A stretch of DNA of 64,000 nt from Mycobacteroides franklinii (GTDB lineage: Bacteria > Actinomycetota > Actinomycetes > Mycobacteriales > Mycobacteriaceae), in assembly GCF_002013895.1 (NCBI RefSeq), contig NZ_MAFQ01000018.1, positions 52,296 to 116,295 on the forward strand, written 5' to 3'. The notes below the pieces were generated by a model. The model saw nothing but the letters and a program-made list of their open reading frames with translations, did no database searches and had not been told where the DNA came from. The translations under genes were made by a program, and so were the position numbers. Numbering within the stretch: the first letter of the stretch is position 1; every line of letters starts with the position of its first letter. This document shows positions 1 through 7,730 of this stretch, in pieces.

Positions 1-767
1 CGGCTGTGGATGAACTCGTAGAGGCTCTCCCAGACGGACCGAGCAGACGGCTCGAATCGGGTGACCACTTCCACCTCGCTGCGTCGCAGGCAGGTGGTGA
101 TTTCCAGTGCCGCAAGGCTGCCCAAGTCGTCCTCGGCGAGGCGAAGCGTCTCGGCGATGTCCGGCTCGGTGATGCCATACAGACGCAGCGTTGTCTGCTC
201 GATTGCCGCGGCATCTTCTCCCACTAGTGCGCGAAACGGTGCGGCATCGACTGCCGACGGCCACATCCGCTGCAATTCATGTGGCGGTCCCGGTAGCACC
301 ACGATGACCACCTTGTCGGTGCTCATGATGGCGCCGGGCGCAGTGCCCACCGGGTCCAATACCTGCCCTTGCGCAGGCACGAGTGCCTGTTTGGCAATGC
401 CGACCCGCAATGCCTCCCAGTCCACATTCTCCCAGCGATTGGCCATCGGTCGTAGCCGATCCATGATGGCCGCTTCCAGATCAGCATCGAAAATGAGTGT
501 GGTTCCGGCGAATTCGGCCACAGTCGGCAGTGTCATATCGTCGGCGGTGGGCCCCAGGCCGCCCGAAGTCACGATGATATCGACGTCTTGATCGGTGAGA
601 AACTGGAGCTGCGCCAGCAGATCTTCTTTGCGGTCACCGCACACACAGATATGCGCAACGTCGACACCCACTTCCCGCAGATGCTCGGAAAGCCATGGCC
701 CGTTCGCGTCGGCGACCCGCCCGGTGAGAACTTCTGTGCCGGTGACGACGATTCCCGCGCGCAACAT
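1..767 (-). CDS. cinA: CinA-like protein, MoCF-biosynthesis (molybdopterin-binding) domain, 3' end outside window
   Basis: The visible 255 residues start at an ATG whose complement lies at 765-767 and read MLRAGIVVTGTEVLTG, the typical opening of the MoaB/Mog-like domain of CinA. Further hallmarks are the TSGGLGPTADD loop (about residues 60-70) and the VVIVLPGPPHE-type motif (about 155-165). CinA family proteins are linked to pyridine-nucleotide recycling (the C-terminal PncC-type deamidase domain, when present) or to competence/damage responses. Whether this copy has that C-terminal domain cannot be seen because the gene runs off the left edge. It is divergent from the DUF6194 gene, with only about 30 bases between them. 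Family assignment is secure; function is inferred. Confidence 0.85.
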   Translation of the reverse strand, partial: MLRAGIVVTGTEVLTGRVADANGPWLSEHLREVGVDVAHICVCGDRKEDLLAQLQFLTDQDVDIIVTSGGLGPTADDMTLPTVAEFAGTTLIFDADLEAAIMDRLRPMANRWENVDWEALRVGIAKQALVPAQGQVLDPVGTAPGAIMSTDKVVIVVLPGPPHELQRMWPSAVDAAPFRALVGEDAAAIEQTTLRLYGITEPDIAETLRLAEDDLGSLAALEITTCLRRSEVEVVTRFEPSARSVWESLYEFIHS

Positions 768-798
768 GCCAGCAGCCTAGGCCGGTAAGTTCGGTGCT

Positions 799-1206
799 AT
801 GACTGTGGGCATCGACGAAGGCGCTGTCATCGAATACATCGTCACGGCCTTCCCCGATCTTCAGCACGAGGTTGTCCAGGGCAATTGGTTCTTCTTCCGG
901 GGTCCCGAACGTCAGGTGCCGGTGATCACGCTGATGTCGAATGAAGCGTTCGACACATACTCCGACTTGGGGCGCCCATCGGTGTATCGCCTCAACATCG
1001 GCATCGGTGGTGACACCTTCGCGAGCCTGGTGCGCGACCGCGGCGACGAGGTTGCCGTCGACTACACCGAGTTCGACCAGATCCTGCCGCATCCCGAATA
1101 CGGCGGTGCCAAATGGATCTGTGTGGTCAACCCCGGCGAGGACACCTTCGCCGAGGTGGTGCGGCCGCTGCTGGCCGAGGCCTATACCCGCAGTAACCGG
1201 GACTAG
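799..1206 (+). CDS. DUF6194 family protein
   Basis: A 135-residue soluble protein with no signal peptide or membrane segment. The C-terminal stretch HPEYGGAKWICVVNPGEDTFAEVVRPLLAEAY matches in style the uncharacterised DUF6194 family of actinobacteria (recognised from memory, shown here only as HPEYGG..WICVVNP..TF). No catalytic motif is evident, so no function is proposed. ATG start at 799, 31 bases after the divergent cinA-like start. It ends one base before the convergent stop of the GNAT gene at 1208, so the two genes are tail to tail with no room for a separate terminator. Confidence 0.75.
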   Translation: MTVGIDEGAVIEYIVTAFPDLQHEVVQGNWFFFRGPERQVPVITLMSNEAFDTYSDLGRPSVYRLNIGIGGDTFASLVRDRGDEVAVDYTEFDQILPHPEYGGAKWICVVNPGEDTFAEVVRPLLAEAYTRSNRD

Positions 1207-1207
1207 T

Positions 1208-2275
1208 TCAGGCGAGGTGGACCCACAGCTGACGAGGGACACCAGACTCGCCGAGTGTGGGCAGGGTGGGCCCCTCGTTCTGGAAACCATGTGTCGTCAG
1301 GATGTCGATCAGGGGCTGAGCATCGGTGCGCGCTGCCACGACTATTCGCCTCGTGGGCGCCGGAGCCAGCGTCAAACGCGCGGCGAGATCGGCGATGGTC
1401 GGGGTGAGTGAGGCCTCGGACGCACCGGGATGGGGCCTACCGATGAGCTCGGTCGTGGAGCTGCCCAGGTCGACAGATATCTCGATAGATCCGATTGGCG
1501 TACCCGAAACCGTAACCGGGACTGTGTCCTTGGGGGCGGCACTGGCGCGCCGGCAGCGGTTGCGCAGTTCGTAGCGTGCGCACGCAAGCAGATCGCCCCA
1601 GGAGATTTTCGCGGGACGTTCCGACGCCCTGAAGGACGTCCGGGAGGCAAGGGTGTCTCGCTTGTGGCGCAACGCGACGAGGTTCTCGGCGGAGTTGGTC
1701 TGGAACCAAATCTCATGATCGGTGGGTCTGCCATCGAACATGCGCAGCTGGCGGCATGTCTGCAGCTTCTGCCAGCCCACGGCCTGCGCCAGCCGTTGTA
1801 CTGGCACGTTGTGGACCGCCAGCGGTGCCACCGCATGTGGGACATCGGGATTGGTCTCGAATCCGGAGATGATGAGTGAGGATTGCGCCCACATGGTGAC
1901 CGCGTGCGGAACCCCGGCCGTCCAGGTGGACACCTCGGTGCCTCCGGTACGCGGGTGCCGGCCCGCCATGGCTAGATGGCCGACCACCCGTTCGCGGGTT
2001 CCTTCCAGGTGTATGAGCAGATATGAGGCCCAGCCCCGCGCGGCATCGGACCTGGCCTGCCTCCAGGTGTGAATCCACATGTAGGGCGAGTGCGCCGCCG
2101 TCCAAGACATGTCCTGGTGGGCGAAGGCCGGAGCCAATCGTTGTTCGTAGCGCAGGTTTGTCTCTCGCCACGATGGGCCGTCGGAAAGTCGCGGCGTGCG
2201 CAGCATGACGGTCATACCGTCGACCTCGGCCGGGCCCAGGCATCCCGGGGCGATACGCCGTTCGCGTGCGCGCAT
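1208..2275 (-). CDS. GNAT family N-acetyltransferase (first of tandem pair)
   Basis: A 355-residue protein. The N-terminal half resembles RimJ/RimL-type GNAT acetyltransferases: DGMTVMLRTPRLSDG at the start, then a core with VVGHLAMAGRHPRTGGTEVSTW (given as VVGHL..GG.EVSTW) and a late V..LAQAVGWQKL segment typical of the acetyl-CoA-binding helix region. The C-terminal 120 residues have no recognised domain. The ATG at 2275 was preferred over an upstream GTG at 2293 because it aligns exactly with the start of the downstream-lying paralogue (both 20 residues before the ..DG.TV.LR.PRL block). Substrate unknown; target could be a small molecule or a protein N-terminus. Confidence 0.8.
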   Translation of the reverse strand: MRARERRIAPGCLGPAEVDGMTVMLRTPRLSDGPSWRETNLRYEQRLAPAFAHQDMSWTAAHSPYMWIHTWRQARSDAARGWASYLLIHLEGTRERVVGHLAMAGRHPRTGGTEVSTWTAGVPHAVTMWAQSSLIISGFETNPDVPHAVAPLAVHNVPVQRLAQAVGWQKLQTCRQLRMFDGRPTDHEIWFQTNSAENLVALRHKRDTLASRTSFRASERPAKISWGDLLACARYELRNRCRRASAAPKDTVPVTVSGTPIGSIEISVDLGSSTTELIGRPHPGASEASLTPTIADLAARLTLAPAPTRRIVVAARTDAQPLIDILTTHGFQNEGPTLPTLGESGVPRQLWVHLA

Positions 2276-2359
2276 CTGGGCAGGGTAGCGCACCGTACCC
2301 AGATGTAAACCCGCGATTAATCAGCTACCGCAAGAACGTGATTGCTGTGTACAGGGTGT

Positions 2360-3511
2360 CTATTCCGGATTCCTCAGCAGCGTCCACATCCGCCGGTTTG
2401 CTCCGCCTTCACCCCGGGTGGGCGGTGCCGCGCCCTCGTCGGCAAAACCAAGCGCCGCGAGCCTGTCGGCGAGCGTGGTGTCGGTTTCGAGTGTCGCCAC
2501 GACGGTCCGGCGTGAACCGTCCGGGCGGCAGGCGAGGTGGCTTGCGAGCCCGGACACGGCAGATACGCGGGCATCGTCGGCTACCCACGAGCTGAGCCGG
2601 GGCACCAATTCCGTTGTCGATGTGCCGATATCGGAGTAGACGTCGATCGAACCTGCGGGACGTCCGATAATCGCGACACGGTATCGGCCATGACCGTCGG
2701 GTTCTATCCGAACCACTTCCCCACCGACGGAAGAGATTTCGAAGGGCGGCTCGGGCGCCGCTGTTCTCAGCGCGGAATTGAGCCGCTGACGCGCGCGGAT
2801 TGCCACGAATCTGGCCCACGCCGCCAGGTATCCGACGCCCGGAACCCGGGCCGCGGGCGCTGCCAGATGCGTTCTGGTGGCCGGAATTTCGGCGAGGCGC
2901 TGCTTCACCGAATCGCGGTACTCGGGCGTATTGGCCAGGAACCAGATGTAGTGGTCCGATACCTGCCCATCATAAGGGCGCAGAGCGCGGCGCGTCTGTA
3001 GCTGGATCCAGCCCATGGACTCGACGAATCTGTTTGCGCGAACATTCGACACGGCGGTGGGCGCCAGGGCGTGCGGGAGGTCCGGGTTGCCGTCGAACGC
3101 GGACAGCACCGTGGTCAACTGTGCCCACGTGCTCACGACAGGGGGAATATCCACGGCCCACGTGGAGATCTCTGCGCCTCCGGTGCGAAAATCGCGGCCC
3201 GCCATCAAGAAATGGCCGACGACCCTTTCCACGCCGTCATCGATGCGTACCAACAGATATGAAACCCCGCCGGCCCGTGCATCAGTGATCGACGAGCGCC
3301 AGCTGTCGACCCACATGACCGGGGAATGCGCGCTTTCCCAGTCCATGTCGTCGCGTTGGAACGCCGGTGAGAGCCTCTGGGTGAACGCCAACGCGGTGTC
3401 CCGCCATGACCGTCCATCCGCCAGCCGGGGCGGTCGCAGCGCCACCGTGATGCCGTCGATCGTCACGGGGCCCAGGTCCACCGAAGACCCGGTACGGAAT
3501 TTGCTGCGCAC
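2360..3511 (-). CDS. GNAT family N-acetyltransferase (second of tandem pair)
   Basis: A 383-residue paralogue of the neighbour at 1208-2275. The two share DG.TV.LR.PRL.DG.SWR near the N-terminus, a VVGH..MAGR..RTGG.E.STW core, and a GW..LQT.R.LR..DG..[TS]DH.IWF block around residue 190. The C-terminal third also aligns loosely, including IGRP and SSTTEL-type words, so the whole gene was duplicated and not just the domain. GTG start at 3511. The genes lie head to tail with an 84-base gap and are probably cotranscribed. No signal peptide. Substrate not predictable. Confidence 0.8.
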   Translation of the reverse strand: MRSKFRTGSSVDLGPVTIDGITVALRPPRLADGRSWRDTALAFTQRLSPAFQRDDMDWESAHSPVMWVDSWRSSITDARAGGVSYLLVRIDDGVERVVGHFLMAGRDFRTGGAEISTWAVDIPPVVSTWAQLTTVLSAFDGNPDLPHALAPTAVSNVRANRFVESMGWIQLQTRRALRPYDGQVSDHYIWFLANTPEYRDSVKQRLAEIPATRTHLAAPAARVPGVGYLAAWARFVAIRARQRLNSALRTAAPEPPFEISSVGGEVVRIEPDGHGRYRVAIIGRPAGSIDVYSDIGTSTTELVPRLSSWVADDARVSAVSGLASHLACRPDGSRRTVVATLETDTTLADRLAALGFADEGAAPPTRGEGGANRRMWTLLRNPE

Positions 3512-3552
3512 GGCGCAAGGCTACCGCAGCGGTATTCGCTCCACAGGGGTGG

Positions 3553-3996
3553 TCAGACGGCAGGCACCAGGACCAGCGGAACACGTCGCGCGCCGATGAG
3601 GCGATGCGATACCGACTGCCCGAGGAACGTGTCGAGTACGGAGGCCGGTCCGCCCCGCGGGCTGCCCAGAATGATCATCAGGGCGTGGCACTGTTGCGCC
3701 ACGGCGAGAAGCTGGACGGCCGCGGGCCCGTGCGCGCGGTGGTACTCCCAGGACACCTCGCCGTTCGCAAGTTCTTCCCGCGCCGCGGCTTCGGCCGCCG
3801 CGACGGCCGTGTGCGACTGCGATTCCCAGCTGTCCGAGTCGGGGTCCAATGGTTCGTCGTCCATGTCCTGGATGTGCACGACGTGCACATGCGCGTCCAG
3901 CCGGCGAGCCATATCGATGGCGAAATGCAGCGCGGCAGTGCTGGGCGCGTAATGGTCCCATCCGACCACCAACTGCACTGCGGGCAACTCGCTCAC
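3553..3996 (-). CDS. Universal stress protein (UspA domain)
   Basis: A 147-residue single-domain protein. It opens with VQLVVGWDHYAPSTAALHFAIDMARRL and has VHVVHIQD after the first helix; the C-terminal part has ALMIILGSPRGG and SVSHRLIGARRVPLVLVP, the usual end of a Usp fold. The ATP-loop consensus G-2x-G-9x-G-(S/T) is only partly kept (GSPRGG..SV), so nucleotide binding is uncertain. I chose the GTG at 3996 (VSELPAVQ) over the upstream in-frame start at 4044, because it follows the crcB stop at 4007 by 10 bases without a long overlap. Its place at the end of the crcB operon suggests a role in the same stress response. Confidence 0.8.
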   Translation of the reverse strand: MSELPAVQLVVGWDHYAPSTAALHFAIDMARRLDAHVHVVHIQDMDDEPLDPDSDSWESQSHTAVAAAEAAAREELANGEVSWEYHRAHGPAAVQLLAVAQQCHALMIILGSPRGGPASVLDTFLGQSVSHRLIGARRVPLVLVPAV

Positions 3997-4006
3997 AGCT
4001 CTATCC

Positions 4007-4378
4007 TCACGCCAGTACCCACCCCAGCGCCAGACCCGCCGCACACGCCCCGACGGTGCCCAACAAGGTGCCCACCGTGTTGTACAACGCCAGTGACCAT
4101 TGTCGCTGCTCGATCAGTCGCACCGACTCGACACTGGCGGTACTGAACGTGGTGTAGCCGCCGCAAAATCCGGTACCCAGGACGACGAGCAGTTGAGGTG
4201 TCGCGTGGTGGAACACCACCAACCCGGACAGCAGGCCGATGAGGGCAGATCCGGTGAGATTGATGAACAGCGTCGTCCACGGGAACCGGGGGGTCCGTCG
4301 GTGCTTGACCGCCGAATCCACGACAAACCGCAGTACCGCGCCCAGCGCTCCGGCCAGGACGACGACCATGACGATCAC
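4007..4378 (-). CDS. crcB: Fluoride efflux channel CrcB/Fluc, second subunit gene
   Basis: A 123-residue protein with four hydrophobic segments. Family marks are GALGAVLRF near the N-terminus, TLFINLTGSALIGLLSG (the conserved N in TM2) and GTGFCGGYTTFSTAS (the Phe-box/TTFS region of TM3). Fluc channels work as antiparallel dual-topology dimers. Two adjacent, divergent crcB genes are common in actinobacteria and usually form a heterodimer. The GTG at 4378 overlaps the stop of the upstream crcB by four bases (GTGA), which supports this start over the much longer open frame that extends to 4747. Fluoride export is established for the family. Confidence 0.93.
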   Translation of the reverse strand: MIVMVVVLAGALGAVLRFVVDSAVKHRRTPRFPWTTLFINLTGSALIGLLSGLVVFHHATPQLLVVLGTGFCGGYTTFSTASVESVRLIEQRQWSLALYNTVGTLLGTVGACAAGLALGWVLA

Positions 4379-4845
4379 TCGGGACCTCCCGCGTACCGTG
4401 CGAGGGCTCTTGCCGCCGTGGCTATCCCAACCAGCGCTGCGGCCAAACCGGCGGCTGCGCTGACCAATGCGTACGCCATGCCGGTGACCACGAAGCCGTT
4501 GCGGGTCAGGGTGCTGATCTCCAACGCGAGCGCGCTGTAGGTGGTGAATGCGCCACAGAAACCGGTTCCGAGAAACAGTCGGGTGTGCCGGCGCCAGCCG
4601 CCATCGGGCCCCAGCAGTGTGAGAGTCTCCAGCGCCGCGCCGAGGATGAATGCCCCGCACAGATTGGCCGCGAATGTCCCCCATGGCCACGACGCTCCGG
4701 AGGCCGGCCACATCTGCTCGAACCAATAGCGCAGCGCTGTACCGCATATGCCGCCGAGGAAAACCCAGAGCAGCGCGGAAGGCCGCAAATACAGTCGTGG
4801 ATGTGGGGATTCTTGGTGGTCTCCAGCTGTCACATTCGGTCCCAT
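4375..4845 (-). CDS. crcB: Fluoride efflux channel CrcB/Fluc, first subunit gene
   Basis: About 156 residues with four membrane spans. Family marks are FLGGICGTALRYWFEQ, TFAANLCGAFILGAALE (TM2 Asn) and LGTGFCGAFTTYSALALE (TM3). It has a longer N-terminal tail than its partner. In-frame starts exist at 4866 (GTG), 4860 (ATG) and 4845 (ATG), none with a clear ribosome-binding site. I list 4845 because the probable fluoride riboswitch on this strand extends to about 4867 and needs some space before the start. The partner crcB and a Usp gene follow in the same operon. Confidence 0.9.
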   Translation of the reverse strand: MGPNVTAGDHQESPHPRLYLRPSALLWVFLGGICGTALRYWFEQMWPASGASWPWGTFAANLCGAFILGAALETLTLLGPDGGWRRHTRLFLGTGFCGAFTTYSALALEISTLTRNGFVVTGMAYALVSAAAGLAAALVGIATAARALARYAGGPE

Positions 4846-4866
4846 CGTGTTACGACACATCAACAC

Positions 4867-4926
4867 AGGAACTATCAGCCGTCAGTGGCGGTTCGGGACC
4901 AGCCCTGGCGAGATCCATCGCGCCTG
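4867..4926 (-). promoter_or_regulatory. Probable fluoride (crcB-motif) riboswitch
   Basis: Read on the minus strand, this leader has the key blocks of the crcB motif in order: GGCG-CGATGG-ATCT-CGCC (stem with GATGG loop), then AACCGCC, then GGCTGATAGTTCCT. The loop GGATCT can pair with AGTTCC with one mismatch, which is the expected pseudoknot. It lies directly before crcB. The connector between the first stem and AACCGCC is longer than usual (it contains GGG..CCC), and the second stem is short, so this is probable, not certain. Confidence 0.6.
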
Positions 4927-5161
4927 ACGAATATAGCGGAGGCGTGTCAATACACGTCGCGGACGTACCCGCTTTTCTACCACCAACTCCCTGCGGAACT
5001 CGAGAGCGGGGCCTCCCCCGACAGCCCCCCATGTTTCTGAGCGATGTGAGGAGCCACGGCCTGTCGCGCGCCGTAACAGCGCCGAGAAAGCGGCGTTCCA
5101 TTAGCATCAGCACCGGGTCGACGCTCGTTTCCTGAAGTACAGATACTCGAAGGAGCTAGAC

Positions 5162-5437
5162 ATGGTGTTGAACATCATTTGGATGATCATTCTTGGCCTG
5201 ATCGTCGGCTGGATCGCCCGCTTGATCGTGCCCGGCAAGGAGAATTTCGGCTGGATCGCGACGGCGTTGCTGGGCATCGTCGGCGGTTATGTCGGCGGGA
5301 CGCTGGGCAGTCTGGTGTTCGCCCCGCATAAGTTCACCGTCACCCCGCCGATCAATCACGCCTTCCTCGGCGCCTTGGTTGGTGCGGTGCTTCTGCTGTT
5401 CGCCTACAAGTTCATCGCGGGAAAGACCAAAAGCTAG
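5162..5437 (+). CDS. GlsB/YeaQ/YmgE family membrane protein
   Basis: A 91-residue protein with three hydrophobic segments: IIWMIILGLIVGWIARLIV at the N-terminus, a glycine-rich middle (IATALLGIVGGYVGG) and a C-terminal ALVGAVLLLFAYKF. This is the transglycosylase-associated/GlsB stress-membrane-protein family, whose members are induced by general or envelope stress; their biochemical role is not established. A strong ribosome-binding site (GAAGGAG) lies seven bases before the ATG. Monocistronic, with a 295-base upstream gap in which I see no other gene. Confidence 0.87.
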   Translation: MVLNIIWMIILGLIVGWIARLIVPGKENFGWIATALLGIVGGYVGGTLGSLVFAPHKFTVTPPINHAFLGALVGAVLLLFAYKFIAGKTKS

Positions 5438-5564
5438 AGCCAGCATCTGGATTTAGCCACTGAAGCAGCCACCAGGCGAGGCCACAAAGCGCCGCGAGAT
5501 TGTCCGCATGCCGTCGACCCCCATGCCGATCATCGCCGAAAGCCCTTCTGCCTGTCGGTACTGA

Positions 5565-5596
5565 TTGATAGTTTCAATGAGACTTGAAATTATCAA
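5565..5596. promoter_or_regulatory. Operator-like inverted repeat before the alpha/beta hydrolase gene
   Basis: Arms TTGATAGTTTCAA (5565-5577) and TTGAAATTATCAA (5584-5596) are complementary at 12 of 13 positions around a 6-base spacer. The element is AT-rich in a GC-rich genome and ends 24 bases before the ATG at 5621, just before the ribosome-binding site GGAAGGAGG. This is where a TetR/MarR-type repressor would be expected to bind. No regulator gene lies next to it. Confidence 0.6.
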
Positions 5597-5620
5597 GCGG
5601 TATGGAAGGAGGATTAGGCC

Positions 5621-6526
5621 ATGGCAACTGCACAACCCGTAGGCGTGCGTCCGACATGGGTGGACGACGAGTTGTTCCCTTTTGAAAGCCGCTTCGTGGA
5701 GCTGGACGGCAGCGTCGTGCACTACGTCGACGAAGGCTCCGGGCCGCTCCTGCTGATGCTGCATAGCAATCCGGTCTGGTCCTTCGTGTACCGCGAAGTG
5801 ATCCTCGCCCTCCGGGATCGCTTTCGGTGCATCGCTCTCGACTTTCCGGGTTTCGGCCTGTCCACCGCCGCCCCCGGCTATCGGTACCGTGCCCGGGACC
5901 AGTCCGAGCTTCTCGTGGCCTTCCTGGATCGGCTGGATCTCTCGCATCTGACACTGGTGGGCCACAGCTGGGGTGGGCCGTTCGGTCTGTACGCCGCTGC
6001 GCGGAGGCCAGACAAGTTCGAACGCCTCATTCTGGCTAACACCTGGGCATGGCCCTTGAACGGTGACCTGTCCTCCGAAGTGTTCTCCCGTGGCATGGGG
6101 AGCTCCGTCGGGCGCGCGCTCAACACGCGATTCAACCTGTTCGTCAACCACTTCATCCCCGCGGCGCACAAGCGCCGCACGCTATCCGGGGCCGAAATGG
6201 CGCACTATCGCCAGGCAACGCCCACGCGGGAAAGTCGGCGGGCCACCGCCGCGCTTCCCGCCGAACTCACCGGCGCTCGCGACTATTTCACCGAGCTCGC
6301 GGACAATCTCGGCGTCATCGCGAAGCTACCCACGTTGATCATCTGGGCCGACACAGACCCGATTTTCACCGAAAAATACCTCAGACGCTGCGAAGCCACC
6401 TTCCCCCACCACGCCACGGCGGTGCTGCGGGGAGTCGGTCATTTCCTGCAGTCCGACGCACCTGCGGAGTTCAGCGCAGCCATCGAGACGTGGTGGGCAC
6501 AACCGCCCGAGGACACGACGACCTAG
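5621..6526 (+). CDS. Alpha/beta fold hydrolase, dehalogenase-like with Ser nucleophile
   Basis: A 301-residue alpha/beta hydrolase. The oxyanion-loop region HSNPVWSFVYREVI resembles haloalkane dehalogenases, but the nucleophile elbow is GHSWGG (about residues 110-115), so Ser replaces the Asp that dehalogenases need. The likely acid is in WADTDPIF and the base in GVGHFLQSDAP. It is therefore more likely an esterase, lactonase or similar hydrolase. ATG at 5621 follows GGAAGGAGG closely. The strong inverted repeat immediately upstream suggests specific repression. Substrate not predictable. Confidence 0.85.
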   Translation: MATAQPVGVRPTWVDDELFPFESRFVELDGSVVHYVDEGSGPLLLMLHSNPVWSFVYREVILALRDRFRCIALDFPGFGLSTAAPGYRYRARDQSELLVAFLDRLDLSHLTLVGHSWGGPFGLYAAARRPDKFERLILANTWAWPLNGDLSSEVFSRGMGSSVGRALNTRFNLFVNHFIPAAHKRRTLSGAEMAHYRQATPTRESRRATAALPAELTGARDYFTELADNLGVIAKLPTLIIWADTDPIFTEKYLRRCEATFPHHATAVLRGVGHFLQSDAPAEFSAAIETWWAQPPEDTTT

Positions 6527-7560
6527 ACCGGGACTCCGGGGGCCGGCGGCGCCGCGGGAGGTGCCGGAGCGGCGGGCGGTGCCGCAGGTGCGGGCGGTGC
6601 CGCCGGAACCGGTTCGGACGCCGGGACACCCGGGGCCGCGGGAGGCGGCGGCTGATTGGGATCAGCCGGCGGGGGTGGCGGCTGGTTCGGGTCCGCGGGC
6701 GGAGGCGGCGGCTGATTGGGATCGGCGGGCTGTGCGGCCGGCGGTGTGGGCGGGGTCGGCGGGGTCCACGGACGGATCGACTCGGTCAACGCCTTGGCCA
6801 CGCCCTTATCCACCGGTGAGGCCGAGGTGCCGAGCCAGACGATGAACCAGCGGTCCTTGCCCTTGCCTACGGCCGCGGCCCAGATTTGGCCGGGTTCCTT
6901 GGCCGCGTCATCGAACTTGACCTCGTAATAGGAGGACGCCGCAGACATACCCGCCACATCGAAGCTCTGGTCTTCCTGGTTGACGCGGTTGCCCGGGTAC
7001 GGCATGAAAAACTCGCCCATATCCGAGGCCAGCCTGCGTGCGGCCTTCTGATTGTCGGGCTCGGCACCGGCGAAGAGCTTGAGATCCAGACGGCCCAGCA
7101 GGATGCTTCCGTTCGGTGCTGCCGGGTTGGTCAACAGCGCCGATCCGTAGGTCAGTCTGCGCGCATCCGACTGTGTCCAACCTTGCGGCACAACGAAACT
7201 GAATCCGCCTTGATCGTTGTTGACGCGGCCGCCGTCGGCCGGGGCGCCGGGCGCGGGCGGTGTGGCCGGCGCCGGTGCGGGTGATCCGGGAGGCGGTGCG
7301 GCCGGAGGTGTTGTCACCGTCGTGGGCGACTCCGGGTTGGGTGCCGGCTGGCCCGGGGCGGGCGTTGCAGGGGGCGGAGGCGCATCGGTGGTGACCAGGT
7401 GGATATTCGCCGTGCGCACCGATGCCGGCGTCTGATCGGCAGGCATGGCCGCGAGGGTGAACGCCCCCGCTCCGGATAGCGAGGTGACCGCGATGGCCGC
7501 CGCTATCACTCGTGCCCGGTGCGCCCGCTTCGCCGCCGATGTAGCCCGTGGTTGCTGCAT
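6523..7560 (-). CDS. apa: Alanine- and proline-rich secreted protein Apa (fibronectin-attachment type)
   Basis: A 345-residue secreted protein. After a basic N-terminus (MQQPRATSAAKRAHRAR) comes a hydrophobic signal segment ending near AGAFTLAAMPA. Pro/Ala-rich regions then flank a central domain with NNDQGGFSFVVPQGW, PNGSILLGRLDLKLFAG and DRWFIVWLGT, the layout of mycobacterial Apa/MPT32. The RWF word corresponds to the fibronectin-binding region of FAP homologues. The C-terminal tail carries three PADPNQPPPP repeats. M. tuberculosis Apa is O-mannosylated. The ATG at 7560 was chosen because it gives a normal signal peptide; the open frame extends further upstream without one. It ends by overlapping the end of the convergent hydrolase gene by four bases, and it follows modC as in M. 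tuberculosis. Confidence 0.92.
   Translation of the reverse strand: MQQPRATSAAKRAHRARVIAAAIAVTSLSGAGAFTLAAMPADQTPASVRTANIHLVTTDAPPPPATPAPGQPAPNPESPTTVTTPPAAPPPGSPAPAPATPPAPGAPADGGRVNNDQGGFSFVVPQGWTQSDARRLTYGSALLTNPAAPNGSILLGRLDLKLFAGAEPDNQKAARRLASDMGEFFMPYPGNRVNQEDQSFDVAGMSAASSYYEVKFDDAAKEPGQIWAAAVGKGKDRWFIVWLGTSASPVDKGVAKALTESIRPWTPPTPPTPPAAQPADPNQPPPPPADPNQPPPPPADPNQPPPPAAPGVPASEPVPAAPPAPAAPPAAPAPPAAPPAPGVPV
6641..6730 (-). repeat. Three 30-bp tandem repeats inside apa
   Basis: Units 6641-6670, 6671-6700 and 6701-6730 each encode a PADPNQPPPP-type decapeptide on the minus strand. The outer two units are nearly identical and the middle one has diverged at several third positions. Copy number is likely to vary between strains. 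Confidence 0.85.
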
Positions 7561-7730
7561 GCCAATGAACGTACCGTTTTGTCGTGCACGTGCAAGCGTA
7601 ACGGGCAATCGGCGCGCCCGATTTACCGAAAGCTGCCGTGGGCGCCACTTCAAGATTATTTGACGCGGTGGCAAGGGGTTTGGCTGACCAGAAGCAAACA
7701 TAGGTTTCCTCTCGAAGTCCCCGTCTCCAG

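Noticed and set aside
4007..4747. Single 246-residue open frame covering the second crcB
   Set aside because: The first half reads antisense-like, basic, low-complexity sequence over the other crcB; the real gene begins at the GTG overlapping the upstream stop.
5621..6526. Haloalkane dehalogenase annotation
   Set aside because: The nucleophile position is Ser (GHSWGG), not Asp, so dehalogenation by the known mechanism is not expected.
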